A stretch of 41,807 bases of DNA from Paludibacter sp. (GCA_028690665.1 JAQVAV010000022.1:1-41807), one strand, 5' to 3'; numbered from the stretch's first letter, positions 7,344 to 16,358 are shown. Made by a program: numbers and translations. Notes: generated from the letters alone by a model not told the origin.

Positions 7344-7371
7344 CCTCCCCTTGTGGGAGGTTGGGAGGGGC
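7344..7371 (+). repeat. Variant palindromic arm before trpA
   Basis: CCTCCCC-TTGT-GGGAGG followed by TTGGGAGGGG. The architecture (C-run, short spacer, G-run, then a G-rich tail) is the same as in the CCCCTTTAGGGG arms, but the sequence differs, so it may be a sister family. It ends five bases before the trpA ATG and could affect ribosome access. Confidence 0.6.
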
Positions 7372-7375
7372 TAAG

Positions 7376-8146
7376 ATGAATAGAATAAATAAATTATTTC
7401 AATTAAAAAAGGAGAATATTCTCTCGGTATATTTTACCGCAGGTTTTCCAAAATTAGAAGATACGGTATCGACGCTTGAATGTTTACAGGCAAATGGTGT
7501 GGATTTAGTGGAGGTCGGAGTGCCGTTTTCCGACCCGCTGGCCGATGGTGTTGTGATACAAAACAGTAGTCAGCAGGCTTTGAAAAATGGGATGAGCATT
7601 CGTACCCTTTTTAAACAACTGACCGATATACGCCTCCAAATTCATATCCCGCTGGTTATGATGGGCTATCTGAATCCGGTTATGCAGTTTGGCTTTGAAA
7701 ATTTTTGTGCCGAATGCAGCCGGGTAGGAGTGGACGGTATGATTATTCCCGACTTGCCTATGGCCGATTTTCTGAGTGAGTACAAAGAAATTGCCGAACG
7801 TTACGGATTGGAATTTATTTTTCTGATAACGCCTGAAACTTCAGAAGAACGTATTCGTGAAATTGACGATCATACCAATGGATTTATTTACATGGTTTCG
7901 TCGGCAGCCGTAACGGGTGTGCAGAATTCATTTGATTCCAAGGTCGATTATTTCAACCGGATTAATTCCATGCATCTGAAAAATCCGCGTCTGATCGGGT
8001 TTGGTATCTCCAATAAAGCTACCCGCGACATGGTAAACCGTTATTCCTCCGGGGCTATTATCGGAAGCGCTTTTATCAAAGCGTTGAACGAAACCCATGA
8101 TGTGGAAAAGGGAGTGGAGCTGTTATTGAAGAAATTGGGTGAATGA
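7376..8146 (+). CDS. trpA: Tryptophan synthase alpha chain
   Basis: Cleaves indole-3-glycerol phosphate to indole, which passes to TrpB. The catalytic Glu and Asp are visible in DLVEVGVPFSDPLADGVVIQ. Other motifs are LVMMGYLNPVMQFG, DGMIIPDLPM, FIFLITPET, GFIYMVSSAAVTG, GFGISNKATRD and GAIIGSAFIKAL. I chose ATG 7376 (MNRINKLF, 256 aa). An upstream TTG at 7361 would translate part of the palindromic arm. It is the last gene of the operon. Confidence 0.97.
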   Translation: MNRINKLFQLKKENILSVYFTAGFPKLEDTVSTLECLQANGVDLVEVGVPFSDPLADGVVIQNSSQQALKNGMSIRTLFKQLTDIRLQIHIPLVMMGYLNPVMQFGFENFCAECSRVGVDGMIIPDLPMADFLSEYKEIAERYGLEFIFLITPETSEERIREIDDHTNGFIYMVSSAAVTGVQNSFDSKVDYFNRINSMHLKNPRLIGFGISNKATRDMVNRYSSGAIIGSAFIKALNETHDVEKGVELLLKKLGE

Positions 8147-8147
8147 T

Positions 8148-8168
8148 CCTAATCCTTGGGGATTAAGA
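8148..8168 (+). repeat. Possible relic of a palindromic arm after trpA
   Basis: CCTAATCC-TTGGGGATTAAGA resembles the left arm after trpE (CCTAATCC, CTAAAGGGGAATTAGA) with the middle shortened. It begins two bases after the trpA stop. The match is short and partly low-complexity, so this is tentative. Confidence 0.35.
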
Positions 8169-8172
8169 CTAT

Positions 8173-8207
8173 ACCTTTTCCTAAGTTTTTTAAACTTAGG
8201 AAAAGGT
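8173..8207 (+). terminator. Terminator of the trp operon
   Basis: A perfect 16-bp stem, ACCTTTTCCTAAGTTT at 8173-8188 with its complement at 8192-8207, and a 3-base TTT loop, followed by GTTTT on the plus strand. It lies between the convergent trpA and TPR genes and could block read-through from either side. Confidence 0.8.
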
Positions 8208-8215
8208 GTTTTGAA

Positions 8216-10429
8216 TTAATTTCTTGTTAAAAATGACAGCTCATCAATCATTAGTGATAATTCATCATCGGTTATACCATTGTTCTTCAGGTAGTTTCTG
8301 TCCTTGTCGAATAAATCAGTAAATGTATCGATGTCGTTGTTTAATATATTAATGCTCTTTCTGTAAAGATCACAGGCTTCGTCAATATCTTTTTTGCACC
8401 ATGCTACATGGGCCGCATTCAAAAAGTCCTGTGCCACCGGTTGATCATTGAGAACTTTTTCGGAATAATAAGTAGCCTTTTTCAAATTGCCGGAGACAAA
8501 AGCACACCAGACTATTGCCCGCCATACTTTTATGTTTCCTTCCTCGGCAGCATCTAATTTGAAATATATATTCAGTGCTTCTTTAAAGCGTCCGATTTCT
8601 ACCATACATTTCCCGATTTGTAGTAAAACAGATTGTTGATCCGGTTTCAGAAAATCGACGTGTTGATAATATTCAAGAGCTTTCGCGTAGTCGCCTGAGA
8701 GCCTGTAACACAAGGCAATTTTGCGTATTGTCCATAAATCGTCCGGTTGAATGATGTCGGCCTTTTCATAAGCATCTATTGCCATGTTTATTTGAGAAAG
8801 TTGCTGGTATGAGTAGCCCATTTTTTGATAAAGAGCTGCTGTCGGCTGAGACTCGATAACAAGATTCTTATATAAGTCAATAGCCTCTTTATAATGGCTT
8901 TTTGCAAAATAATATTCGGCAATTCTGGCTTTCAGACTGCTGTTTGATGTCAAAATATCAAAAAGATATGTTTTGTGCAGCATAAGAGCAAGATCGAACA
9001 TATCCGAAAAATCATTTTTATTTGGATGCAACTTGAAGAAACGAAATAAATCCTGAACATATTGTTTGGATATGTTTTTGGCAGAAATATCCGGCATAAG
9101 CATGGCTTCATCTTTGGCCATTTCTTCAAGTTGTTCCGATTCCGTTTTGAAAGATTGTTTTAGCATATTACGTTGGCCTTCGGGCATTTGTAAAATGCTC
9201 AGACAGAATGAGTATTTATCTGAATTGCACATGATATTGTTTCCGACAAAAGCTGCAAGTATTGATTTTTCATCTTTCTCAAATAAACTGCTGATTTCAA
9301 GAGTCTGAATATCAAAAGGTAAAAACCAGTTTGAGATTTCATTGAAGAATGGAAAACTTTTCAACATGGAGAATGTGCTCATATAAACATCCGCACCTTC
9401 CATTTGTAATTCATTCAGTTCCTGAAGTTTGTCCGAAATTCCGCTGTTTTCAAGTATTTCCTGCCATTCGGGGTTTTCCTCACCCCATTCATCCGATTTA
9501 AGCAGATTTTCAGCATCCATTTTATCCTTTAGTTTTGGGCTGATTTTCATAATCTCCGGCAAAATTTCATCGCGCAATTTTTTCGAGATCTTGTCTGTTT
9601 CTACAGTTGATATAATCTGGATAATAATATTGTTGAAATTTTCCTGTGTATGATTATTATCAGCCATAATCATCAGGCGGTTTCTAATGGCTGGAAAATA
9701 TTGTAAGAAACGGTTATAACGTGCCAGAATAAAGCATAATCCTGTCAATGCCCGTTGCTTAACCTGGGGCGATTCGCTATCGCTACAATCAAAGAGCAAC
9801 ATGAGTTTTGTCTCGTCAAATCTACGCCACAAGTTCATTGTCAGAGCAGAAACCAGCAATGTTTTTTCACGTTCTCCTCCATATTCGGATGACATTATGG
9901 TGGTAAAAACATTTTTTTCTTCGTTGCCAATATTGAATATCAGCCAGAACAGCGTGAAAAGTTCTGCGCATGCAAACTCATAGTTCGACCTGAGCCGTCT
10001 CATTTCTACCTCGTGGTTATTTTCCATATCTTTCAGAATCATGCTCTGGGAATGATAGTATTTCAATGAAATGAGCAGTTCGGTAGAGGTTTTATATTTT
10101 CTTGAATGAGGAAAATATCTTTGTTGGGTATATTCAATACTTGAAGAATTCCTGAAAAGTAATTCTTCACAAAGGTCATTGTTTAAAGTAAATATTCTGG
10201 AAATAAGTTTGTTGTAAACGGTTTTGCGTTCAGGATCTTCAATACCTTTAATATAGTAGTCGAGTAGATACTGGTAATTTTGTCGCAGTTCGTTATATCG
10301 ATCGGCATAATTCCCTATTTGAAGCTCATCAATTAATAAAGAAGTCTGGTCGAATGCTTTTTTAAGCCTGCCGAGAGCGATATGGCTCAGTATCGTTTTA
10401 TAGATCGCAATTATCTGACTGGTATTCAT
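8216..10429 (-). CDS. Tetratricopeptide repeat protein of unknown function
   Basis: A 737-aa protein without an obvious signal peptide or membrane segment, so probably cytoplasmic. The N-terminal two thirds are helical and I do not recognise a domain. TPR-like repeats cover about residues 505-720: for example LKARIAEYYFAKSHYKEAID, LYQKMGYSYQQLSQINMAID and IRKIALCYRLSGDYAKALEY. Such repeats usually mediate protein contacts. It follows the Crp/Fnr gene on the same strand with a 73-bp gap and is probably co-transcribed. I recognise it only as a long TPR protein of the Bacteroidales type and assign no specific function. Confidence 0.8.
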   Translation of the reverse strand: MNTSQIIAIYKTILSHIALGRLKKAFDQTSLLIDELQIGNYADRYNELRQNYQYLLDYYIKGIEDPERKTVYNKLISRIFTLNNDLCEELLFRNSSSIEYTQQRYFPHSRKYKTSTELLISLKYYHSQSMILKDMENNHEVEMRRLRSNYEFACAELFTLFWLIFNIGNEEKNVFTTIMSSEYGGEREKTLLVSALTMNLWRRFDETKLMLLFDCSDSESPQVKQRALTGLCFILARYNRFLQYFPAIRNRLMIMADNNHTQENFNNIIIQIISTVETDKISKKLRDEILPEIMKISPKLKDKMDAENLLKSDEWGEENPEWQEILENSGISDKLQELNELQMEGADVYMSTFSMLKSFPFFNEISNWFLPFDIQTLEISSLFEKDEKSILAAFVGNNIMCNSDKYSFCLSILQMPEGQRNMLKQSFKTESEQLEEMAKDEAMLMPDISAKNISKQYVQDLFRFFKLHPNKNDFSDMFDLALMLHKTYLFDILTSNSSLKARIAEYYFAKSHYKEAIDLYKNLVIESQPTAALYQKMGYSYQQLSQINMAIDAYEKADIIQPDDLWTIRKIALCYRLSGDYAKALEYYQHVDFLKPDQQSVLLQIGKCMVEIGRFKEALNIYFKLDAAEEGNIKVWRAIVWCAFVSGNLKKATYYSEKVLNDQPVAQDFLNAAHVAWCKKDIDEACDLYRKSINILNNDIDTFTDLFDKDRNYLKNNGITDDELSLMIDELSFLTRN

Positions 10430-10502
10430 TTTTACTTATTTTCTCCAAAAGTAGAAAAACAACCACATTTATTAAAGTAATTGCGTTGTAAAAAAAGTGA
10501 AA

Positions 10503-11204
10503 TTATCCCATTTTACTGATTTTCTTTAATCTTTCTTCATCAATAATTTTTAGTTTGCGTCCATCCATGGCAATAAGATGTTCACTTACAAAATTGGAAA
10601 GTGTGCGGATGGCATTCGAAGTAGTCATATTTGAGAGGTTTGCTAAATCTTCTCGGGAAAGGTATATGCTGATTGTAGCACCGTCTTCTTCCAAACCATA
10701 ATTTTTTCTGAGAAGTAATAATGCTTCGGCCAATCTGCCACGGATGTGTTTCTGAGTAAGGTTTACAGTTCTGGCATCGGATGCGCCAAGGTCAGATGCT
10801 ATTTCTTCGAGGAATCTGTAGCAAAAAGCATTGTTGTGTTTGAGGATAGAAATGAAAATTTCGGCTTTTATCATGTAGACTGTCGATGGTTCAAATGCCG
10901 CAACATTTGTATTATAGCTTTCGTTGGCAATAATAGCCCGATAACCGAAATGTTCACCGGGTTTCAACATTCTGATAATTTGTGTTCGGCTGCCTACTCC
11001 TTCTTTAAAAACCTTAACTTTTCCTGCGGCTAAGATCATCATGTGAGTCGGAGTGTCTCCTTCACAATGTATGAGTTCGTTTTTTTTAAAATAATGTACA
11101 GTGTAATTGTTTCTTAAGAATTGTCGTTCATCGGGAGTCAGAGCATCCCATACTGTCAAAATTTCCTCTAACGGTTTTAGATCCGCAACCTGTTTTTTAG
11201 CCAT
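10503..11204 (-). CDS. Crp/Fnr family transcriptional regulator
   Basis: A 233-aa protein with an N-terminal cyclic-nucleotide-binding-type beta barrel (about residues 25-140: ELIHCEGDTPTHMMILAAGK, IRMLKPGEHFGYRAII) and a C-terminal winged helix (ISIYLSREDLANLSNMTTSNAIRTLSNF, about residues 175-205). I see no N-terminal cysteine cluster of the Fnr type, so an oxygen-sensing Fe-S centre is unlikely. The ligand is unknown. It is transcribed divergently from the gamma-carbonic-anhydrase gene and upstream of the TPR gene. Confidence 0.9.
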   Translation of the reverse strand: MAKKQVADLKPLEEILTVWDALTPDERQFLRNNYTVHYFKKNELIHCEGDTPTHMMILAAGKVKVFKEGVGSRTQIIRMLKPGEHFGYRAIIANESYNTNVAAFEPSTVYMIKAEIFISILKHNNAFCYRFLEEIASDLGASDARTVNLTQKHIRGRLAEALLLLRKNYGLEEDGATISIYLSREDLANLSNMTTSNAIRTLSNFVSEHLIAMDGRKLKIIDEERLKKISKMG

Positions 11205-11250
11205 AAAGTCTTTGTAAACGAAATATGTTTGACAACAATGTTATAAAGCA

Positions 11251-11258
11251 CAAATTTA
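11251..11258 (-). promoter_or_regulatory. Candidate -7 box for the Crp/Fnr gene
   Basis: TAAATTTG on the minus strand fits the Bacteroidota -7 consensus TAnnTTTG, 47 bp upstream of the start codon. I see no good -33 TTTG at the expected spacing. Confidence 0.4.
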
Positions 11259-11395
11259 ATACATTTTTGAAACATAACATAATATTGTATCAAAAAGTCA
11301 TTTAAAATGAGAAAAATAAGAATAATTAACAGCTAAATGACAGAAATTTATCTTTAATCCAAACTAAAGCATAAGGAGAATAAAAATAAACGCTC

Positions 11396-11403
11396 TATCT
11401 TTG
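11396..11403 (+). promoter_or_regulatory. -7 box for the hexapeptide-repeat gene
   Basis: TATCTTTG matches TAnnTTTG exactly and lies 15 bp upstream of the ATG at 11419, giving a very short leader with AAGGAAG as a possible ribosome site. Confidence 0.65.
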
Positions 11404-11418
11404 TAAAAAAAAGGAAGT

Positions 11419-11940
11419 ATGGCTTTAATTAAGGAAGTTAGAGGTTTTGTCCCTAAAATAGGAAATAATTGCTTTTTGGCCGAGAATGCAACAATCGTTG
11501 GTGATGTTGTGCTGGGAAGTGGTTGCAGTATTTGGTTTAATGCTGTTTTACGCGGAGACGTAAATTCAATTCGTATTGGAAATAATGTAAATATTCAGGA
11601 TGGTTCAGTATTACATACTTTGTACGAAAAATCAGTTGTAGAGATAGGAGACTTTGTTTCAATCGGGCACAATGTTACGGTACATGGAGCTAAAATTGAC
11701 GATTATGCTTTGATTGGAATGGGTGCAACTCTTCTGGATTATGCCGAGGTGGGAGAGGGTGCTATTGTTGCAGCCGGAGCTTTGGTGTTAAGTAAAACCA
11801 AAATTCCTCCTTATACATTATGGGCAGGGGTGCCGGCAAAATATGTAAAAGATGTTGAACCGGAAAAAACAAACGAAATGAACCGGAAAATAGCACACAA
11901 TTATGCCATGTATGCCAGTTGGTACAAAGAAGAAAAATAA
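11419..11940 (+). CDS. Gamma carbonic anhydrase family protein (left-handed beta-helix)
   Basis: A 173-aa protein of hexapeptide repeats (ENATIVGDVVLGSGCSIWFNAVLRGDVNSIRIGNNVNIQDGS, shown here in part), the LbetaH fold of gamma carbonic anhydrases and their YrdA/PaaY-like relatives. Three histidines match the metal site: H66 in VLHTLYE, and H84 and H89 in IGHNVTVHG. The C-terminus has WAGVPAKYVKDV, which is common to the group. Metal binding is therefore likely, but many relatives lack measurable CO2 hydration, so the substrate stays open. Confidence 0.88.
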   Translation: MALIKEVRGFVPKIGNNCFLAENATIVGDVVLGSGCSIWFNAVLRGDVNSIRIGNNVNIQDGSVLHTLYEKSVVEIGDFVSIGHNVTVHGAKIDDYALIGMGATLLDYAEVGEGAIVAAGALVLSKTKIPPYTLWAGVPAKYVKDVEPEKTNEMNRKIAHNYAMYASWYKEEK

Positions 11941-11985
11941 GGTTTAGTCTGGATAGTAAATATTATTGATAAACGATAAATAATA

Positions 11986-12017
11986 TTTGTTGTGCAATAA
12001 GAGAATGATTATCTTTG
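11986..12017 (+). promoter_or_regulatory. Promoter of the DUF5687/ABC operon
   Basis: TTTG at 11986-11989 and TATCTTTG at 12010-12017 with a 20-bp spacer fit the Bacteroidota -33/-7 promoter. It lies 45 bp upstream of the first start codon. Confidence 0.75.
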
Positions 12018-12062
12018 CACACGTTGATTTAGTCGTTTTTTTGATCTATTATAGTTTATTTT

Positions 12063-13556
12063 ATGAAGGGTTTTCTGGTGCGGGATTTAATCCGACAGGA
12101 GTGGTTAAAAAGCTCTCGTTCTCAGGGATTTTATAAAAATCTGGCAGTAAATATATTGTTAGGATTTTTTGCTCTTTATATGGCTGTGATGTTCCTTTTC
12201 ATTGGATTCTCGCTTGACAATATCCTTGAAAAATTGGATGACAAGTTGAATCCGACACAGCTATTTACGGGAGCTATGTTGTATATTGTGTTGTTGGCAC
12301 TTGCTTTCAGGTTTTTTATGCAACAATTGAATACAATGAATTTACCTCCGTATCAGGTGTTGCCGGTAAAAAGAAATTACTTAGTTAATTTTTTGCTTGT
12401 AAAACCATTTTTCAGTCTGGCTAATTATTTCCATTTGTTTATTACTGTGCCGTTTGCAGTTCAATCGGTATCAAAATATTATGATGGGGGAACTGCTTTC
12501 AGATTTGTACTGATCAATATTTTCCTCGTTTGGTTTAATTCTCTGATGGCTTCATTTCTGAAGCGAAAATATGGTTCCGGATTTTCTTCTTTCTTGTTTA
12601 TTCTTGTAGTAATCGCCGCATTGGGAGCTTTGGAGTATTTCAAGATTTTTTCTTTGTACAAAATTTCGTTGGCTGCATTTGGATTCGTTCTGTTTGACCC
12701 GTTGGGAATTCTGATCCCGCTTTTGGCTGTTGCTGTTGCATACGCTTTAAACAGGCTTTTTTTTAGGCGTAATTATTATGCCGAAAGATTTAATAGTAAA
12801 TTAAAGACTGATCGAAATTATAATGTAAATTTTTCATTTCTCAATCGATTTGGAACTATTGGAGAAATAATGGGCCTGGAAATAAAGCTGATTCTCAGGC
12901 ATAAACGGACTAAAAGTGTGTTGTATATGTCAGCTTTTTTTCTGCTGTACGGATTAATTTTTTATAGTAACAGCGCATACGACGAAAGACAGGGTTTTTT
13001 GTTTTTTGTGGCAATGTTTATTACTGGTTTACTTATGTTGATGTTTGGTCAGTGGGTTATTAGTTGGGATAGTTCCCATTTCGATGGTTTAATGACTAAA
13101 AATATTTCGGTTAGTACTTATTTGAAAGCTAATTTTTATTTGTTGATTGCTTTCAACGTAATTTCTTTTGTGTTGACTACTCCTTATTTCTTTTTCGGCA
13201 TGAAAATCGTCTACATGCATTTGGCAGCATTCATTTTTAATATCGGGGTCAATGTTTATTTGCTGTTGTTTTTGTCGACATTTAATACGCGCCGTCTTGA
13301 TTTATCCAAGACATCAGCTTTGAATTATCAAGGAACCACGTATAAAAATTTTCTGATCGTTTTGCCGATTATGTTTTTACCCATGATTATTGTTGGAGTC
13401 CTGTCGACTTATTTTTCGACAGCAGCAGCACTTTGGACTTTAACGATTACCGGACTCGTTGGGACAGCATTTCATAAACCGATAATGACATTGTGTGAAA
13501 ATCAGTTTAAGCGTCGTAAATATGCTATGGCAGAAGGTTTCCGTGAAATAGAATAA
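12063..13556 (+). CDS. DUF5687 membrane protein, ABC exporter permease-like
   Basis: A 497-aa polytopic membrane protein with about ten to twelve hydrophobic segments, for example at residues 27-47, 68-84, 165-182, 200-225, 283-300 and 306-325. The sequence pattern (FLVRDLIRQEWLKSSRSQGFY at the start) fits DUF5687, a family found with ABC ATPases in Bacteroidota. It is followed after 18 bp by an ATPase gene, so the two probably form one transporter. The substrate is unknown. Confidence 0.8.
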   Translation: MKGFLVRDLIRQEWLKSSRSQGFYKNLAVNILLGFFALYMAVMFLFIGFSLDNILEKLDDKLNPTQLFTGAMLYIVLLALAFRFFMQQLNTMNLPPYQVLPVKRNYLVNFLLVKPFFSLANYFHLFITVPFAVQSVSKYYDGGTAFRFVLINIFLVWFNSLMASFLKRKYGSGFSSFLFILVVIAALGALEYFKIFSLYKISLAAFGFVLFDPLGILIPLLAVAVAYALNRLFFRRNYYAERFNSKLKTDRNYNVNFSFLNRFGTIGEIMGLEIKLILRHKRTKSVLYMSAFFLLYGLIFYSNSAYDERQGFLFFVAMFITGLLMLMFGQWVISWDSSHFDGLMTKNISVSTYLKANFYLLIAFNVISFVLTTPYFFFGMKIVYMHLAAFIFNIGVNVYLLLFLSTFNTRRLDLSKTSALNYQGTTYKNFLIVLPIMFLPMIIVGVLSTYFSTAAALWTLTITGLVGTAFHKPIMTLCENQFKRRKYAMAEGFREIE

Positions 13557-13574
13557 TATTTATAAAAATCAGAT

Positions 13575-14270
13575 ATGATTGAAGTAACTAATTTACAGAA
13601 AATATACAACGGAGTTACAGTGTTGAATATCCCGGTTCTGACCATACAGGAAGGAGAGAGTTTCGGGCTCGTGGGAAATAATGGTGCTGGCAAAACTACT
13701 TTTTTTAGGTTGATTCTTGATTTGATTGAAGCGAGTGCCGGAGAGGTTGTTATTGATGATGAAATTGTTGCCCGTAATGAAGATTGGAAAACAAAGGTCG
13801 GATCGTTTCTCGACGAAGGTTTTTTGATTGATTTTCTGAAACCTGAAGAGTATTTTAGCTTCGTCGGTAAACTTTACGGAAAATCTGAAGGAGACATTAA
13901 TCAGTTTCTTAATTCAATCAGGGAATTTTTTAATTCAGAAATATTGGATACTAAGAAATTGATACGTGATTTTTCGAAAGGAAATCAGAAGAAAATTGGT
14001 ATCGCAGCGGCTTTATTGGGCGATCCGAAAATTTTGATTCTGGACGAACCGTTTACAGCGCTTGATCCTTCATCGCAGATTCGCCTGAAACGATTTTTGA
14101 ATGAAATGCAGAAAACTAAAAATATTACCATGCTCATTTCGAGTCATGATTTGAATCATGTTACGGAGGTCTGCAAGCGTATTGTAATTCTCGAAAAAGG
14201 AAATGTCGTAAAAGATCTGCAAACTACAGAGGATACGCTGAAAGAACTTGAAGCTTATTTTGCGGTATAA
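13575..14270 (+). CDS. ABC transporter ATP-binding protein
   Basis: A 231-aa ATPase with Walker A GNNGAGKTT at residues 34-42, a signature region FSKGNQKKIGIAAAL (a variant of LSGGQ), Walker B ILILDEPFTALDP and H-loop SSHDLNHV. It energises the DUF5687 permease encoded just upstream. The LSGGQ variant SKGNQ is common in ABC-2-type exporters. Confidence 0.93.
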   Translation: MIEVTNLQKIYNGVTVLNIPVLTIQEGESFGLVGNNGAGKTTFFRLILDLIEASAGEVVIDDEIVARNEDWKTKVGSFLDEGFLIDFLKPEEYFSFVGKLYGKSEGDINQFLNSIREFFNSEILDTKKLIRDFSKGNQKKIGIAAALLGDPKILILDEPFTALDPSSQIRLKRFLNEMQKTKNITMLISSHDLNHVTEVCKRIVILEKGNVVKDLQTTEDTLKELEAYFAV

Positions 14271-14296
14271 AAGCCAGTATTATAAAAAGAAATACA

Positions 14297-14337
14297 TCCG
14301 GATAAACCTAAAATTTCAGTTAGCCGGCTGCTTTTTT
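14297..14337. terminator. Probable terminator between convergent genes
   Basis: CCGGATAAAC at 14298-14307 pairs imperfectly with GTTAGCCGG at 14319-14327, followed by CTGC and a run of six T. It separates the ABC operon from the convergent MBL-fold gene. Confidence 0.45.
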
Positions 14338-15178
14338 ATAGATTTAATTCTTCAAATTTGAAAGTTTTATCCACTTTATGTTTCTTGTAGTTGTGAACTA
14401 CCGAGCAGCATTCGGTGTAAGCATCGTGCTCGAAAAACAAAATTTGTTGTTTGTCCGAAGCTTCATCCAGCAATTTTTTCTTTTCCTCCATAGCCGATAG
14501 CGGAAAAACATCGTAAGCTGAAATCCATGCCAAAGGAACATTAGACGCTAACGGAATCACATCTCCGCAATACACAATTGTTTTGCTGTCGGTATTGATG
14601 TAGCTTACCAATTGTCCTACCGTGTGTCCGTTATAAATACGTATTTCAACTTCCGGGCAGATAAACTTGTTTTCCGAAACAGTTTTCAATTTTCCTGCAT
14701 CTAGGATGGGAAACATATTTTCGTTGAAATAAGAATCTCCTTCCCGTACATTCGGATTTTTAAAATTTTCCCATTGTGTGGCTCCAACCCAGTGAGTTGC
14801 ATTTGGAAATATCAATTCTATTGCCGATTTGTCTGTGTTGTATTTAGTAGCCCCGCCACAATGATCAAAATGCAAATGAGTGAAAATGACGTCAGTAATA
14901 TCTGTGGTTTTATATCCGAGCTTGTTCAGTTCTTCATCGAAATTTATCACACCTTCGAAACCGTAATGTTTCAGATAATCCAATTGTTTGTCGCCGGTTC
15001 CAGCATCAATTAAAATCAGCTTGTTTCCTGTGTCGATTAAGAGACAGCGCATATTGATTTTACAATAATTATCTTCATTACACGGATAGCGTTTTTGCCA
15101 TACCTTTTTGGGAACAACTCCGAATGCAGCACCGCCATCGATGTAAAACGAACCTGCTTCAATTTTATATAATTTCAT
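14336..15178 (-). CDS. MBL-fold metallo-hydrolase
   Basis: A 280-aa metallo-beta-lactamase-fold hydrolase. The metal motif THLHFDHCGG (HxHxDH) is present, together with NGHTVGQLVSYI, IVYCGDVIPLA and FFEHDAYTE as the later metal-binding segments. I chose ATG 15178 (MKLYKIEAGSFYIDGG). A longer frame starting at 15208 runs into a heptanucleotide repeat and does not look like protein. The pattern resembles the AHL-lactonase-like/quorum-quenching and general hydrolase groups, but no substrate can be assigned. Confidence 0.88.
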   Translation of the reverse strand: MKLYKIEAGSFYIDGGAAFGVVPKKVWQKRYPCNEDNYCKINMRCLLIDTGNKLILIDAGTGDKQLDYLKHYGFEGVINFDEELNKLGYKTTDITDVIFTHLHFDHCGGATKYNTDKSAIELIFPNATHWVGATQWENFKNPNVREGDSYFNENMFPILDAGKLKTVSENKFICPEVEIRIYNGHTVGQLVSYINTDSKTIVYCGDVIPLASNVPLAWISAYDVFPLSAMEEKKKLLDEASDKQQILFFEHDAYTECCSVVHNYKKHKVDKTFKFEELNL

Positions 15179-15194
15179 GATATTTGTTTTTTTA

Positions 15195-15215
15195 GAACCA
15201 AGAACCAAGAGCCAA
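15195..15215. repeat. Heptanucleotide tandem repeat
   Basis: Three units, GAACCAA, GAACCAA and GAGCCAA, just upstream of the MBL-fold gene. The copy number may vary between strains. Confidence 0.75.
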
Positions 15216-15370
15216 GATATTTAGACAATACGTCTGTTAACTCCATGAACTTATAAACGAATGAACTCTATAAACTGAAATACTTTAAAATCCAAACCCC
15301 GAACGATTGACAAGTCAATAACTTTAATTAAATATCACTAAGGATATTAACCCTGCCCAAAGTTTTTTAT

Positions 15371-15378
15371 TATTTTTG
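15371..15378 (+). promoter_or_regulatory. Candidate -7 box for the Mur-ligase-like gene
   Basis: TATTTTTG fits TAnnTTTG and lies 59 bp upstream of the ATG at 15438. Confidence 0.45.
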
Positions 15379-15437
15379 TAACTCATTTTTTAGAAATCAG
15401 GACAAAAGTAAGTAAAAATTCCTATTCAACATAACCC

Positions 15438-16358
15438 ATGCAAAGAGTTCATTTTATAGCCATAGGAGGTGCAGCTATGCACAATTTAGCTATAGCTGTG
15501 AGCCGGAAAAACAACTTTTTTGTTACGGGCTCCGATGTGAATATTTCTGATCAAACTGCGGAAGAACTTAAAAAATATGATTTACTTCCAGAGCAAAAAG
15601 GTTGGTTCCCGGACAAAATAACAAAAACTCTGGCTGCTGTTGTGCGTGCTAATGAAGTGACGGATGATAATCCGGAACTTTTGAGAGCGGAGGAACTCGG
15701 CCTGAAGATATTTACTTATCCTGAATACATCTACCAGCAAACGCGAAGTAAAACAAGACTCATCATCAGTGGTAATTCGGAAAGGAAAATGGTTGCAGCC
15801 ATAATCGTTTATGTGCTTAAACAATTAAAACTTTCTGCCGATTATCTGATCAGTGCAACATTTGATGGACTGGAATTTCCTGTGCAACTTTCTTATGATG
15901 CGAGAATAGCCGTGATTGAAGGTGAAGATTGTGAAACACGAATAAATGGTTGTAAACCGCGTTTCCATTATTACAAACCTCATATTGCGGTGCTTACAGG
16001 AATTGATGTGCCCGTAGAACAGGATGATACACGGATCGCTGAATACATTGGACAGTTTGCCGAGTTTATTGAGTTGATGGAATTTCAGGGGCGTTTGATT
16101 TATTTTGGAGAAGACAGCATTGTAAATTCACTGACCGAAAATCTGCGTCGTGACTTGGTTGCATTCAAATATGGAACTCCTGAATATGAAATAAGGGATG
16201 GTGTTTGTTTCATAAAAACCCGAAAGGAATACACACGGGTTGCCCTGAAAGGGGGCGAAAAATTACAAGATATAGAAGCTGCACGTCTTGCATGCAGGCA
16301 GATAGGGGTGACTGATGATCAGTTTTACCGGGTTGTTGCTGATTTTGAGGGGATTTAA
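15438..16358 (+). CDS. Truncated, probably inactive Mur ligase (Mpl/MurC-like)
   Basis: The N-terminal domain is clearly Mur-ligase-like: VHFIAIGGAAMHNLAIAV at residues 4-21, VTGSD, and the NPELLRAEELGLKIFTYPEY segment at 78-97. In active enzymes an ATP-binding GxxGKTT loop follows. Here the aligned stretch at 111-118 reads SGNSERKM and lacks the GKT/S core. The later segment IEGEDCETR replaces the usual EGDEY-type motif. The protein is 306 aa and stops at VADFEGI, where full-length relatives (about 450 aa) continue into the C-terminal substrate domain. The frame is open throughout, so it is probably a maintained non-catalytic protein rather than fresh decay. It is followed after 11 bp by dCMP deaminase. 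Confidence 0.75.
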   Translation: MQRVHFIAIGGAAMHNLAIAVSRKNNFFVTGSDVNISDQTAEELKKYDLLPEQKGWFPDKITKTLAAVVRANEVTDDNPELLRAEELGLKIFTYPEYIYQQTRSKTRLIISGNSERKMVAAIIVYVLKQLKLSADYLISATFDGLEFPVQLSYDARIAVIEGEDCETRINGCKPRFHYYKPHIAVLTGIDVPVEQDDTRIAEYIGQFAEFIELMEFQGRLIYFGEDSIVNSLTENLRRDLVAFKYGTPEYEIRDGVCFIKTRKEYTRVALKGGEKLQDIEAARLACRQIGVTDDQFYRVVADFEGI

